DNA from: Cocos nucifera
Taxonomy: Eukaryota; Streptophyta; Magnoliopsida; Arecales; Arecaceae
Length of the DNA stretch: 64,000 nt
Assembly (NCBI GenBank): GCA_006176705.1
Contig: QRFJ01002473.1
Location: forward strand, 62,001 to 126,000
Direction of reading: 5' to 3'
This document shows positions 33,776-46,328 of the stretch, piece by piece; the stretch's first letter is position 1, and each line of letters starts with the position of its first letter. The position numbers were made by a program, and so were the translations under genes. The notes beneath the pieces are model-generated. The model saw nothing but the letters and a program-made list of their open reading frames with translations. It was not told the origin of the DNA and did no database searches.

Positions 33776-36025
33776 TGAAGGAAAATCCATATTTCCCGGA
33801 CCAGATTCGTTCAGATCTGATCAGATCAAGAGATATATTTCAAAAAAAAATTTTCTTTAATCCTAATCAGATATAATATGTTTTAGATCTAATTCTTATT
33901 ATTTTGATAATTAAAATAAATTTAGATAAATTAAATTTAATTTATCTTGAAGTGGGTAATCCTATTACCCGATGATGATCTTGTGAGCAGCGGAAGGTTC
34001 TGGATCTAGCCACGCAAGTGCCTGGCCTCTACCGATATCCACTCGAGCTGGATCTGGAGATCCTCTTCTTCTCTATCACATCTCCAAAAATCAGATCTGG
34101 ATCTAATCTAAAGGATCTTCAAAACTCCTTTTGAAGATCAGCAGTTGTCCTTTGCAGCAGCGCAGCCTTCTAGCTTTCAATCGCCTTTCTCTCGTCTAGA
34201 TTGCACCAACCAAGAATCCAAACCTCTTTGGACATGGAGAGGAGAGGGAGAAGGTGCTTTGGCATGGAGGACGAGAGGAGAAGCAGCCTTGGGGCATGGA
34301 GAATTGTGATTTCCAATCTTAATTTGAGTTGGGCGCAGGGTCTTATTTATAGACTGTCTGTGATCCAACTCCACTTCTTCTCAACCAATCACAACTCTTT
34401 ATGAAATTAGATCTAAATCTGATTAGTGAAAATAGAGTCCCCTAGATTTCTCCTTAGATGGCACCTAAGACCAGTCAAAGTTGGTTCTTAGGAGGACTCT
34501 AATTGGAATCCAAAAAGGAGATGGAGTCCCTGTCCAACAAGGACTCCTGGGTGCCTCCTACTTGGGCACATGCCAAGGGTGGCATGCGACCTCCTCCTTG
34601 CCAGGTTTTGGTAGGAAGACAAGCCCCCACCAGCCCTCCAATAGGTGCATGACACATGGACAAAAGTCAAAGTGTCAATGGTCAACATTTGACCAGTCAA
34701 AGGTTAACTTTTGACCTAAGTCAAAGGAAGAGAAATGGCAGGTAATGTCTTACAAAATAAGACAATCTTTTCTGACTTAGATAAGCTTCAGTTAGACAAA
34801 GTGAAGGCCTCTAAATGAGCATAAACTTCTTTGGCTCAGTCAGGACAACTTTTTATGATAGTAAAAGAAGAACGTTAGGTTCAATCGAGTGTTAGCACGA
34901 TTTTCTTGAACCTAATTGAATCTCATTCAGATCAATTGAACTAGATCAGTTCAATTGATGATCATCAGATTCAAACCCTTATTTGTGTGATCCAGTTAGG
35001 TTCAGTTCTATATGGTAATGGGATATGTCATGATCTCTACCATTGACATCATCGAAACTCCTTTCGATGGGTCAGAACTCTTCTGATTCGAACAGCTAGA
35101 ATGATCGATCATCTAAATCATTCTAATTATTCCCAAAATCCACCAATGATACCTAATAGTATATAGTGGCAACCCATCAGAGCTGAATGCGAACCTCTTG
35201 GTGTAGCTACCTATATGATTAAATTCTTTTATCTTGAGCCCCGATCAGATTAGGGTTAAGGTGAACTCATCAAATCTAGTCTCTGTCATATGATGTAATC
35301 ATTCGATTTCAAGTCCAATGTGAAAAGCTAAATAGAAACTCTTTCTATTATTTCACTCTACCATGGCCGTGGGCTTTTGGACTTGATTCTCATGATCATC
35401 ATAGGGCTGCTCCTCTACCACCGAGGTAGATAGATTCCATCTTGATGCTATCCAGTTTCTACAATGAACATGCTATAGCCAACATACACCTCAGGATTCC
35501 ATATGGCTAGGAGACCGAGTAATGGTGTAGTCAAACTATAACACCCTTAAGGTGAACTGCCGATGCACCTCGGATCAAAGAATTAGACACACTACTGCAA
35601 CATCGAGTCAATCATTGACGAGAAGGTAGACTTCCTAATGACTTCTCGAGGTGGTCACGCTCAGTGTCCTTATTCTCTAATGAGTACCCATACTCTCGCT
35701 CCGATGTCTCCACACCGTAGACTCAAGACTCATCAATTAAGGAGAAGTGATTGTACATCAACCTTTCAGATCAATCACCATCCTCGTGATGATCCTATGG
35801 TCGGAAGCATTTTATGAGTTAATAATGATTATTCATGTCTTAAATTTTCAACTCTTAAAAATATAAATTATCATTACCATTAACTCAAAGGATGTATCAC
35901 AGACACTAAATACACATATGTGATAGAAAATAACCCATTTTATTGATTATAGTCAAAATTATAATGTTGCCCCTTGAAGTGTATTACAAGTGCCAATTTA
36001 GCTACTAGGACACATATATCTAACA
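33776..36025 (-). repeat. 5' LTR of copia-1
   Basis: 2.25 kb. On the plus strand it begins TGAAGGAAAATCC and ends ATATATCTAACA. It is the full-length version of the family's LTR here and aligns with 1-1096 (reverse) and 26448-27953. TATA box at 34344-34351 (minus sense). It contains no gene. Confidence 0.92.
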
Positions 36026-37211
36026 ACAGACTCTTTCCCAAAGACCGTAAAGAAGCTCAGTAGCTAAGAAATCAAGCTTCTCACTACATTTTATATGAAA
36101 ATAAGTTGTACAAGAGATCATACTCATTACCACTTCTCAAATGTCTTCGACTTTCTGAAGCTAATTATGCCTTAGGAGAAGTTCATGAAGGAACATGCAA
36201 AAATCATCTGGGCTGAGATCCATATCATATAAATTGCTTCAATAGAGATACTATTGGCCAACAATGCACCAAGATGTAAGGAATTATGTGAGGAAGTGCG
36301 ATAGGTATTAGAGAAATGCAAACATTCAAAGATAGCCGGCTTCAAAGCTCACACTGTTAAATGCTCCTTGGTCATTTGGATAATGGGGAATAGACAAATT
36401 TGGGCCTTTTTCCATGGTGCCTGGGCAACGAAAGTTTCTGCTGGTGACCGTAGATTATTTCACTAAATAGATTGAGGCCAAACCTTTGGCAAAGATCACT
36501 AAAGCTAAAGTGTAGGACTTCATCTACAAGTTGATAGTTTGTAGATTAGGTCTATCATGGACATTGATCACTGATAATAGGTATCAGTTTGCAAGAGCAA
36601 AGCTCACTGAATTCTATGAAAACATGAATATTTTTCATTACTGTACATCAGTAGCTCATCCGCAGGCAAATGGGGAGGCTGAAGTAACTAATAGAACTTT
36701 GCTTTAAGGGATAAAGGCCAGGCTTGAAAAAATGAAAGAAACTTAGGTGGATAAACTTTATCACATGTTTTGGACTTACAGAACCACTCAAAGGTTGCCA
36801 ACTAGAGAAACTCCTTTTGCATTGGCTTTATTGATAGAGACAGTCATCCCAATTGAGCTTGAACTTTTTTCAGCACAAGTTGAAGCTTTTAGTGAATAGA
36901 ATAACTCATAGGATCTTAGGACAAATCTTGACCTGTTGGAGGAAAAGCGAGAGAAGGCTCAAATTTGAATGGTGGCCTACAAGTAGAAAGTAGCCTGCTA
37001 CTATAACTCCAGGGTCAGAAGCAAGATATTCAGAGTAGGAGATCTGGTGTTCTAACGAGCAGATATTTTGCAACCTCAAAATCAAGAAAATCTTGCCCCA
37101 AACTGGGATGACCCCTACGAGGTCATGAAAGTCATCCGGCCAAGAATATATTATCTAAAGGAGCTCGGAGGGTTAGCACTTTCACGACCTTGGAACTTGA
37201 AGAACTTATGA
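36026..37211 (+). pseudogene. Gypsy A integrase
   Basis: Continuation of the gypsy A polyprotein after copia-1. It reads RLFPKDRKEAQ, ASHYILYENKLYKRSYSLPL, the HHCC zinc domain HEGTCKNHLG and YYWPTMHQDVRNYVRKC, then the core: VTVDYFTK (first Asp), LITDNRYQF (second Asp) and VAHPQANGEAEVTNRTLL (Glu). The C-terminal part reads FRVGDLVF and NWDDPYEVMKVI, ending at TGA 37209-37211. In-frame stops occur near 36060, 36216, 36466, 36514 and elsewhere. No chromodomain is visible. Confidence 0.9.
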
Positions 37212-37299
37212 ATGTATTATCCATAATCTTGCTTCAATAAAGATTTTCTTATTTTAATATTGTTGTTCCTTGGTGCAAAACTATACAATGGTAGGAAAC

Positions 37300-38545
37300 A
37301 ACTTAATCGAGCTCCATCATTAAATGAAGCAAAAGACCTTTGGTTATTTAAGATAGAAGGAGGGGAGAGGCCCTTTCAATTGTCTTTTTGTGTCCTAAAG
37401 ATCTTGTTAGGGATAGGAGGAGGACCTCATCCTAACAAAGGTAAAAGCCAACCATGTCAGGAATCGAAGGAGAACCTCGTCCTAACATGGGTTAAAAAAA
37501 AGAGGCCTTGTCAACAGCCCTTTCATAACCCAATGACCTTATTAAGAATAGGAGAAAAACCTCATCCTAACAAGAGTAAAGGCTAACCATGTCAGGGACA
37601 GGAGGAGAATCTCGTCTTGACATGGATGAAGACCTCTAGTTATTTAAGATAGGAGGGGAGAGGCCCTTTCAATGGCCCTTTTATGCCCTAAAGATCATGT
37701 TAGGGATAGGAAGAGGACCTCGTCCTAACAAAAGTAAAAACCAATCATGTCAGGAATAGGAGAAGAAACTCATCTCGATACGGATCAAAGGAGAGAGGCC
37801 CTCTTAACGGCCCTTTCGTATTCTGATGATCTTGTTAGAAATAGGAGGAGAACCTCATCTTTACAAGAGTAAAGGCTAACCATGTCAGAAATAGAAGGAG
37901 AACCTCATCTTGATATGGATGAAGGCCTTCAATTATTTAAGATAGGAGGAGGGGAGAGGCCCTTTCCATGATCCTTTTGTGCCCCAAAGATCTTATTAGG
38001 GATAGGAGGAGAACCTCATCCCAATAAAGGTAAAAGCCAGTCATGTTAGGAGCAGGAGGAGAACCTCATCTTGACATGGATCAAAGGAGAGAGGTCCTCT
38101 CAATGGCCCTTTCATGCCCGGATGATCTTGTTAGGAATAGAAGAAGAACCTCATGTTAAAAAAGATAAAGGCTAACCATGTCAAGAACAGGAGGATAACT
38201 TCATCCTAATACGGATGATGACCTCCGATTGTTAAAGATAAGAGGAGAGGAGAGGTCCTTTCAATGGCTCTTTTGTGCCTCAAAGATCTTATTAGGAATA
38301 GGAGGAGGATCTTGCCCTATAAAGATAAAAGAAAACCATGTCAGGAATAAGAAGAGAACCTCGTCCTGACATGGGTCAAAGGGGAGAGGTCCTCTTAATG
38401 GCCTTTTCGTGCTCCAATGATCTTGTTAGGAATAGGAGAAGAATCTCATCCTAATAAGGGTAAAGGCTAACTATATCAGGAATAGAAGAAGAACCTCATC
38501 CTGACATAGATTAAGACCTCTGATTGTTTAAGATGGGAGGAGAGA
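37300..38545 (+). repeat. 3' UTR tandem array of gypsy A
   Basis: Degenerate tandem repeats. The box GATCTTGTTAGGGATAGGAG recurs near 37405, 37532, 37684, 37820, 37999, 38113, 38286 and 38419. Spacing alternates short (114-136) and long (152-179), so two sub-units of about 130 and 160 bp make a repeat of about 290 bp, four times over. A companion box ACCATGTCAGGAATAGGAGG alternates with it. Lies between the integrase stop and the antisense gene. The frame at 37260-37586 is a by-product. Such tandem arrays in Tat/Ogre 3' UTRs are known as a source of satellites. Confidence 0.88.
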
Positions 38546-38559
38546 AGAGGCAGAGTTTA

Positions 38560-38754
38560 TGTTGAAGGTTAGCAACTTGACCACACCAACCTTGCCTATA
38601 ATCATTATATGAGTCTTCGGGCTGCTTGTAACTGGCCTTATAATTCAAGAAATCTTTTCAACCAGTCCCAGGCATACTCAATCCAATTGGTGGACCATGT
38701 CAAACTTTCTTCAAGTATTTGAATCCTCTCTTATGCGGCCTTTAGCTTGAGTTT
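38560..38754 (-). pseudogene. Antisense coiled-coil segment of gypsy A, distal part
   Basis: In minus-strand frame it reads LKLKAA, stop, ERIQILEESLTWSTNWIEYAW and later GQLQAARRLI. It joins in frame with 48824-49055 when copia-2 is removed (the seam reads SSLELKLKAA). Helical and coiled-coil-like. No known domain beyond the general style of Tat antisense proteins. Confidence 0.6.
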
Positions 38755-41245
38755 TGATAGGAATGGTGTACAGAGCAGAAGCATGGATTTTAAAGCAAAA
38801 ACATGAAATCATATAAACCAAATCCAAATCCTAGGACCACCCTATTAGCAATTAAATCATATAACATGCATTTATAATATAAAAGAAAGTATTAGAACAT
38901 ACCTCTTATTGCTAAACCCTAAATTGACCCTGATCGTCAGTAGCAGTCCATCAGGGGTTCCACCAGGTGCCCACGTGTTCACCCTCCAACATTGATCCAC
39001 ATAGAGACTTGATCAAGACACCAGCACCTTTAATTTATATAACTAGAGTTCTAATAATAAGAACTTTAATTAAAAGGGCAAGACCTTCTTTAGCCTTTAT
39101 GTCACCTTTCTTGCCTCTCCTTATCTATCTTTCTTTTTCTGTCTTCTTAATTTTCCTTCCTAATCTCTTAGTCTTAAGATGACTTCTTGTCCTTATAAGG
39201 ATAAGATCTAGACAAGATAAGGGAAGAAAGAAAATTGAACAAAAAGAAACTCTTGTAAGAAAGAAAGATAATTTTCACATATCCCGGACACAAGGTATGC
39301 ACCCTTATTTATAATGTACGTAAGGGTGCCAACACAATTTCTCACGCCCTTAAAAAAAAAAAAATCTCATGTCCCTTTAGCCAATCTCACACCTCATCAG
39401 AAAATAATGAGATGTGGACTTAGTCCAAGAGGTGCCTTAAAGCAGAAGGACTATTGGACTAATTCTACGTAAGTTATTTACGAAGAGTCGCAATATTTCA
39501 TCATTGGCGCCACCCTTTTCATCCATTAGATCAGATAAAAGGGCCATCCAATGGCTCTAAAAAGGGACGCCCATTCAGTAAGAAGGCATGGAGATGATCT
39601 TTGAATAGTCAAAGTCCCAAGGGATTTTGACTTGGTCCAAGAGGCGTCAATAAGGAGTGGGAGGCATGGAGTCCTAGGTGGCAAGGAGTCTTGGGCGACA
39701 AAGAATCCTGGGCGACAAAAATTAAAAAGAAAATGAAGTTTTTAACTTGTAGGACTCTGTATCACCCCATATCAGATGTCCATGCCTATTCAAAATTTTT
39801 ACGCGACATAACAAATGGAAAAAGTCAAAGAAGGCAGGCACCAACTAATTCTATGCACCAAAAAAAAAATTTTGCGCATGAAAGACTTCCCACGCACAAG
39901 AGAGAGACTCTCTGGCAAGTGGGATTTAGGTATGTGGTGCCCCAACTGAAGCCTAATCAGTCTAGGTTAATCCAATTCAAGATCAAATCCTATTTGGCTC
40001 AAATCGGATCTTAATTACCCCAAATCGGAAGCCGATTCGAATCCAATTCGAATCCAGGTGCTAGGGTTTGCTACATGTGCTAGCATGTTCATCTTGCAAA
40101 CATGGTCTAATCCAATTAGACCCTTAATCAACTCTCTTTGTGTGTGACCCATTGGGTTCTACATCTAACTAGCAGTGAGTCTGGGTGTGATTTGACCTAA
40201 TCTGGTTAGAACTCAACCAAACCAATTTAGGTCAAAACTAGCCAACCCAATTTGACTTAATTTAGAATACTTTCTAATTTAATGAAAAAATTAAAATTTT
40301 AATTTGATCGAACCCACAAGACATGATTGACATCTAGCAACATATCGTGACTTTTCGAAAGATGTGAAATTTTGATGAAAATACCAAAAATATCCTTCAG
40401 TGAAAATTACCATGCAACTAGATCCTTCGATCTTTCTGCATCCTGAATATGACTCTGGGTATGGAAATATGTCAATCCCAATATCATTTTCATTTCTCTT
40501 TCAATCTTATAATGATGATTCATTTAATGAAACATTAGAAACCATTTCTAATTTTCATCATGCTTTGATCAAAGTCTTCCTGAATCATCATTTGTTTGAA
40601 GCAAGTAGGATGCTATTTCCTCTTACCAGGAGAGATCGAGTCCATGTTAACCTACTCACAACCTTCATATATATAATCTATCATATCCAGATCATCCCAT
40701 ATATAACTGAGTCATGAATGAGTATGAACCAAAATATGGATTTATATATATAAGATTCTATGGTAGTTTCAGATCAAAAGATTACATGCACAAATTCCAC
40801 TATGAGAACCATCTATTGATATGTAGATAAGACTCCATTAGATATTCTTGATTTGGATCAATTAGTGAACTCATTCTCTAATGAGCACTCACATTCTTGT
40901 ATTAGTGTCATACACAAATTATTGTGAGATCAATCACCCTCTCAATCGAGCATACAAAGAATGTGCTAGTCTTACCAGAAAATATTGATCCCTAACTCAA
41001 TGTCCCATCGACTAGGAATATTTAAATTAGGATTATAAGGTTTTAGGTCTTACTGGTATGATCTCATCATACTCCTAAAATCGTAGCTCTAATTTATAGG
41101 GTTCATCATAATCTTAAATAAATAATAAGACACTGCATATGATGAAATAAATGTCTTTATTTATTTATTAAAAAATGTCATTACATGAGTTTGGAAGATA
41201 AAGAACAGCCCAAAAATTAATTGGCTTGAGGGCATATTCCTTTCA
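38755..41245 (-). repeat. 3' LTR of copia-2
   Basis: On the plus strand, TGATAGGAATGG ... GCATATTCCTTTCA. Aligns with the 5' LTR over its full length with scattered substitutions and small indels. TATA-like TATTTATA at 39306-39313 (minus sense). Frames at 38967, 39691 and 40400 are LTR sequence with no domain. Confidence 0.92.
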
Positions 41246-41256
41246 ATCTCCCACTT
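41246..41256 (-). other. Polypurine tract of copia-2
   Basis: In sense, AAGTGGGAGAT directly before the 3' LTR (TGAAAGGAATATG). Confidence 0.75.
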
Positions 41257-41289
41257 GCACTAAAGCCAATCGCCTTTATATTTTAATCT

Positions 41290-42207
41290 CATACAATTAA
41301 GGTGGCGATCAAACAGTTATAGTGGTAAAGTCTTAGTGAATGGGTCTGCTATGTTGTTCTTTGTGTCAACTCGTTCTATGACTATATTTTATCTTTCAAT
41401 AATTTTACGAACGAGATAGAAGCATCTCAAAATGTGTTTGGATTTATGATGAGACCTTGGTTCCTTTGCTTGAGTAATAGCTCCAGTATTATCACAGTAA
41501 AGTGGTACTGGATTCTCAATTTTAGGAATAACACCTAATTCAGTGATGAACTTCTTCATCTAGACAGCTTCCTTAATGGCTTAACTTGTAGCTATGTATT
41601 CTACTTCAGTGATTGAGTCAGCTACAGTTAGCTGCTTAGTACTCTTTCAACTTACTGCTCCACCATTCAGAGTAAAGACATATCCTGAAATGGATTTGCT
41701 ATCATCTAGGTTTGATTGAAAACTAGAGTCAGAATATGCTTCTAATTTAAGATCAGAACCACCATATACTGGAAAAATATCTTTAGTCCTTCTCAAGTAC
41801 TTAAGAATATTTTTCACAGCTTTCTAATGATCCTCTCCTGGATTAGCTTGAAATCTACTTGTAATGCCTAAAGCATAAGCAACATCAAGCCTTGTACATA
41901 ACATGGTATACATTATTGATCTAATAGCCGAAGCATAATGAATAGAACTCATTCTATTTCTCTCTTCAGGTGTCTTTGGAGACATCTTTTTAAAGACATG
42001 TATGCCTTGACTCATGGATAAATAACCTCTTTTACTCCCATCCATACTGAATCTTTTTAGTATTAAGTCAATGTACCTTGATTGGGACAAGCCTAGCATC
42101 CTCTTAGATCTATCTCTATAGATCTTTATTCTTAGTATATAGGATGCTTCTCCCAAATCTTTTATGGAAAACTTATTTGATAGCCATAATTTGACTGATT
42201 GTAACAT
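41290..42207 (-). pseudogene. Copia-2 RT thumb and RNase H
   Basis: 42207-41824 is open: FSIKDLGEASYILRIKIYRD, RYIDLILKRFSM, ASAIRSIMYTMLCTRLDVAY and SRFQANPGEDH, then a stop. RNase H follows in frame: ILKYLRRTKDIFPVYGGSD, YSDSSFQSNLDDSKS, ADSITEVEYIATS, LYCDNTGAITQAKEPRSHHK. The Glu of A-E-Y has become V-E-Y (the Glu itself is kept). Stops occur near 41825, 41648 and 41580. Confidence 0.87.
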
Positions 42208-42239
42208 TGGGATATCATTCCCAATGAGGAGTATGACAT

Positions 42240-42889
42240 CTACATCAGAACCAAGAAGACTATGGTTCTTCCACTAATTTTTTTGTACACATATGGTTCA
42301 TCAACATTCTTAATAAAATCAAACTCTTTTACAGTTTCATCAAAATGGATGTTCCAACTCCTTGATGCTTGTTTTAATCCATAAATGGATCTCTTAAGCT
42401 TGCATACCTGATTTGGTCTCTTATTTGACTCAAATCCCTCTGGCTGTGACATATAGACCTCCTTCTCAAAAAAACCATTAAGGAAGGCAGTCCTTACATC
42501 TATTTGCCATATTTCAAGTCATGGTATGCTGCTATGGCAAGCATAATCCAAATAGATTTGAGCATGGCAATAGGTGAAAATATTTCATCATAATTAATCC
42601 CCTATTTTTGCCTAAAATCCTTAGCCACCAATCTGGCCTTATAGGTTTCAATTTGACCATCAGCTCCAATCTTTTTCTTAAAAATCCATTTGCATCCAAT
42701 AGGGTTTATATCCTCTGGTGCATCCACTAAAGTCCATACTTTGTTGGTGTGCATGGATTCCATTTCGGATTGCATGGCAGCCAGCCATTTATAAGAGTCC
42801 TTACTTTTGACTACTTCTATATAGGTCAGAGGTTCATCATTCTCAATGACTTGGGCTTCATTGTTCTCAATAATGAACCCATACCTCAT
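42240..42889 (-). pseudogene. Copia-2 reverse transcriptase
   Basis: 42889-42602 reads YKWLAAMQSEMESMHTNKVW, DINPIGCKWIFKKKIGADGQ and YKARLVAKDFRQK, then a stop. The middle (42600-42455) is shifted. 42452-42240 reads SQPEGFESNKRPNQVCKLKR and SIYGLKQASRSWNIHFDE, up to TIVFLVLM. A small deletion at about 42240 removes part of the YVDD active-site box. Confidence 0.87.
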
Positions 42890-42976
42890 ACGTATATTTT
42901 GTACTCTTTTAGACCTACGGATAAGAGTTATGTATTCTGGTTCTTTTATGTGATTATTTGGTTGAGAAATTTCTAT

Positions 42977-44223
42977 TTATTTTTCTTGAGCTTCACTAAG
43001 TTTAATATTTCTGCCACTACCCTTTCCTAGGATAAATTTCTTTTTCATGAAAACGGTATGCCTACTTACAAATACCTTTTGTTTAGTAGGATGGTAGAAT
43101 AAATATCCTATACTATTTCTAGGATATCCTATAAATAGACATCTATATGATCTAGCATCAAGTTTATGTCGAAAATTTTTTTTGACATATGCTGGACAAC
43201 CTGATATCTTAAGATACTTAAGATTAGGTTTCTTACTTCTCCATATGTCATATGGAGTACTAGATATAGATTTAGAAGGTACTCTATTCAAGATGTAAAT
43301 TGCAGTCTCCAAGGCATGACCCTAGAAGAAAATAGATAATTCAGTGAAGCACATCTTGGACCGTACCATATCTAATAAGGTATGATTTTTTCTTTCAGCT
43401 ACACCATTTAATTACGGTGTATAAGGAGGTGTCCATTCAGAGAGAATTCCTTTAACTTTAAGATAGTTAAGAAACTCACTAGATAAGTATTCTCCTCCCC
43501 AATTAGATCGAAGAATTTTTATACATTGTCCAATTTATTTTTCGACCATACTTTGATACTCTTTAAATTTATCAAAGGCTTCTGATTTGTGTTTCATGAG
43601 ATACACATATCCAAACCTAGATAAATCATCAGTGAATGTTATAAAATAAGTGTATCCTCCTCTGGCTTGAGTTGTCATAGGACCACATACATCCATATGT
43701 ACAAGCCCTAATAACTCATTTATCCTTTCTCCATATCCACTAAATAAAATCTTGGTCATTTTACCCATGAGGCATGATTCACAAGTTCCTAATGATTCAT
43801 AATCAAAAGGATCAAAGAACTTTTCTTTGTATAACTTGTTAATCCTAGCCTCACTAATATGACCTAATTGACAATGCCAAAGTAAAATATTATTTATGCC
43901 ATCTTTCTTACATTTTCCATTTTCATCAATATGAAATATATTGTCATCCAAACATAGAGTCAATAAACCATTACTAAATATGCCAAAACAAATATTTTCA
44001 TTAGAATATTTGATCGAGCAACCTTTGCTCATTACATTAAGACTATAACCTTGTTTAATAACAAGGGTATAGATATAATATTTCTAATGATCTTAGGCAT
44101 ATAATAATAATTTGTAAGCTCTAAGATCTTCCCATAAGGTAACTTCAATATATTTGTCCCTATAGCTTCTGCTTGGATAGACTCTCCTCCAGCACCATAA
44201 AGCTTGAAGTCACCTTTCTTCAA
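42977..44223 (-). pseudogene. Copia-2 protease end and integrase
   Basis: 44223-44032 is the post-protease linker (YYYMPKIIRNIISIPLL). 44032-43535 holds the zinc domain LWHCQLGHISEARINKLY, TCESCLMGKMTKILF, then LVHMDVCGPMTTQARGGYTY and FTDDLSRFGYVYLMKHKSEA. After a stop come ILRSNWGGEY (catalytic Asp changed to Asn) and NGVAERKN (Glu kept). 43312-42977 is ETAIYILNRVPSKS, TPYDIWRSKKPNLKYLK and FIGYPRNSIGYLFYHP. Confidence 0.88.
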
Positions 44224-44244
44224 ACTCTTAATTTTTTGTAATCC

Positions 44245-45168
44245 CTACAAAGATTTGTAGATATGAAAATCACAGTCGGTATCTAATACCCAAGAATTTA
44301 AAATAGAAGAATTTAATGATAATATAGTATGTATCTCATACATACCTTTTGGTGCATTATTTGCACCAGACTTCACGATTGCAAGGTAAGCCTTGCAATT
44401 CCTCTTCCAATGATCTATTTTGTCACAGTGAAAATAGGTCATCTGTCTAGAGACCTTCTTCCCCTTTCTCTTCTTATTTATACCACTTTTAGGGTTCAAC
44501 CTTCTCTTTGAACCCTTTTTGCCGATCTTCTTTTTGAAGATCCCATCCACAAGAAGAAGAGGAACCTTATCTTTCTTGATATGGCTTTCTACTATCTTGA
44601 GCATATTTAATAGCTCAGGCAAGGAAGAATTTAGTTTGTTCATGTGATAGTTCATGACAAACTAAGAAAATGATTCTAGGAGTGATTACAAGATCAAATC
44701 CTGACTTAACTGTCCATCCATAACAAAACCTAATTGACTTAATTGAGTGATTAGATCAATTACCATCAAAACATGATTTTGTACGAATGTTCCTTCTATC
44801 ATTCTTGTATGAAATAATTACTTAGATATCTCATATCTAGCAGTCCTACTATGCTCTCCATAAAGCTCTTTTAGATTGAGCAATATGGATTGAGTGTCCA
44901 TGCCATCATGCTGCCTCTGTAATTCATTATTCATAGAGACAAGTATGATGTATTTGATAGTAAGAGAATCATTTTGCCACATCTTGTATGTTGACTTATC
45001 TTCATCTATGGCATCATTTTCTAATGGCTTAGGATCAGGGGCATCACGAATATAGGAGAATTTTTCTTGATTGAGTACTATTTTTAGGTTTCTCAATCAG
45101 TCAACATAATTTTGATCAGTCAATTTATTTGAATCCAAAATTGAATGTAATGAAAGTGAAGAAGCCAT
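44245..45168 (-). pseudogene. Copia-2 gag and protease start
   Basis: ATG at 45168: MASSLSLHSILDSNKLTDQN, YVDWLRNLKIVLNQEKFSYI, then the UBN2-like core (ELYGEHSRTARYEISK), one stop at 44818, and continuation. 44655-44245 reads NYHMNKLNSSLPELLNMLKI, a Lys-rich part, a damaged zinc knuckle YFHCDKIDHWKRNC (first Cys and the Gly lost) and the protease loop SWVLDTDCDFHIY (D-T-G to D-T-D). Confidence 0.88.
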
Positions 45169-46011
45169 TTAATCTACATAATAAAGAACAATATATAAGC
45201 AAACAACTCATGATGACAAACATAATTAAATTAGGACTTTAATTTAATTATGTCTCCCACTATTTAATCAAAAAATCATAATCCTCTTATTGATTTTCTT
45301 AGTGAGAATAAGATCCTAATTTCTTATAAAAGGTCTTGTGGTTGCACAACAAACCTGTTATAAGTTTAAAGATAGGAAACACTTTCCAATTGCATTTTAT
45401 GCAACTCTCAAAAATTTTTTGCCTCTAAAACATTAATAGCCTTATGTTAGCACAACAAACTTTAATGTTTTAGTTTAAATAGAACCCTTCATTTCTATAC
45501 AGTCAAAATAAAATATGACTACTTTTGTGGTTACACAATAAAGTAGTATATTCAAAATGCTATAAGCATCTCAATGCATTAGATTAATATTACATCATTC
45601 CCCATGATAGATCTTATGGTTACACAAGAAAACTAATATGGTTTTGGACATAATAAGAACCTAGTATGAAGGAAGGCCTTAATGTAGTGAATATAATACT
45701 AAGCATTTCGATCTAGAATTAAATTAATCAAATCTGCCAGGTAAGTGGAAGAGAAGTGGGAGTCCCCCCATTGCTTTCCTTAGATACCAATAAATTGGCT
45801 AGATCAGACAATGAAATTAATTAAAAAACCATATTTTCTTTCCCAATCATGAACCATTTTCTAGACACCGATTAATCAATTAGACATTCTGACTGATTCA
45901 ACTATAGGTTAATTACACTACAACTTAATATAATTTTTAAAGAGGGATTTAAAAGGTCTCGATGCATATTCTGATTTAAATCAAACTAAATGCCTAATAG
46001 CATCAATTATG

Positions 46012-46088
<77 letters not shown>

Positions 46089-46315
46089 ATGTATAATTAT
46101 TCTAGGATAACCATCATTACATAGTGAATACTTTCCACTATATTAGGGCAACCTTTATAGAATAATATATACATCATAATCTCATTATGATAAATAAAAG
46201 AATATGATCTCATCATATAAATAACATGCAAATAAATAAAAAAAATATATCATACTTTTCTTTTGTGCCATTATATTATAAGCAAAGCATTATATGATTT
46301 AACCTAATAAGGCTT
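45169..46315 (-). other. Untranslated leader of copia-2 with AT repeat
   Basis: No gene. AT-rich, containing the AT microsatellite at 46014-46086. Between gag start and primer site. Confidence 0.75.
46014..46086. repeat. (AT)n microsatellite
   Basis: About 36 uninterrupted AT dinucleotides in the copia-2 leader. Confidence 0.98.
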
Positions 46316-46327
46316 GCTCTGATACCA
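46316..46327 (-). promoter_or_regulatory. Primer binding site of copia-2
   Basis: In sense, TGGTATCAGAGC one base after the 5' LTR end: the canonical initiator tRNA-Met complement. Confidence 0.92.
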
Positions 46328-46328
46328 T

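Larger units (their letters stand above)
26448..36025 (-). mobile_element. Ty1/copia element copia-1, inserted in gypsy A
   Basis: A near-complete minus-strand copia of 9.6 kb with 5' LTR 33776-36025 and 3' LTR 26448-27953. Flanking 5-mers are ATAGA (26443-26447) and ACAGA (36026-36030), one mismatch. It splits gypsy A between RNase H and integrase: the host protein reads LISYLRD before it and RLFPKDRKEAQ after it. It contains a primer site, gag, protease, integrase, RT and RNase H in copia order. One internal stop in gag, a frameshift at the gag-pre-integrase boundary and others later make it defective, but it is better kept than C, D or A. Confidence 0.93.

Noticed and set aside
22102..37211. 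Endogenous pararetrovirus
   Set aside because: LTRs, target duplications and an integrase are present and no movement-protein or coat-like domain is visible. These are LTR retrotransposons.
37260..37586. 108-residue plus-strand frame
   Set aside because: It starts after the integrase stop and runs through the 3' UTR tandem repeat. No domain.
40400..40717. 105-residue plus-strand frame
   Set aside because: Inside the 3' LTR of copia-2. The other LTR copy (about 47990-48300) has it broken.
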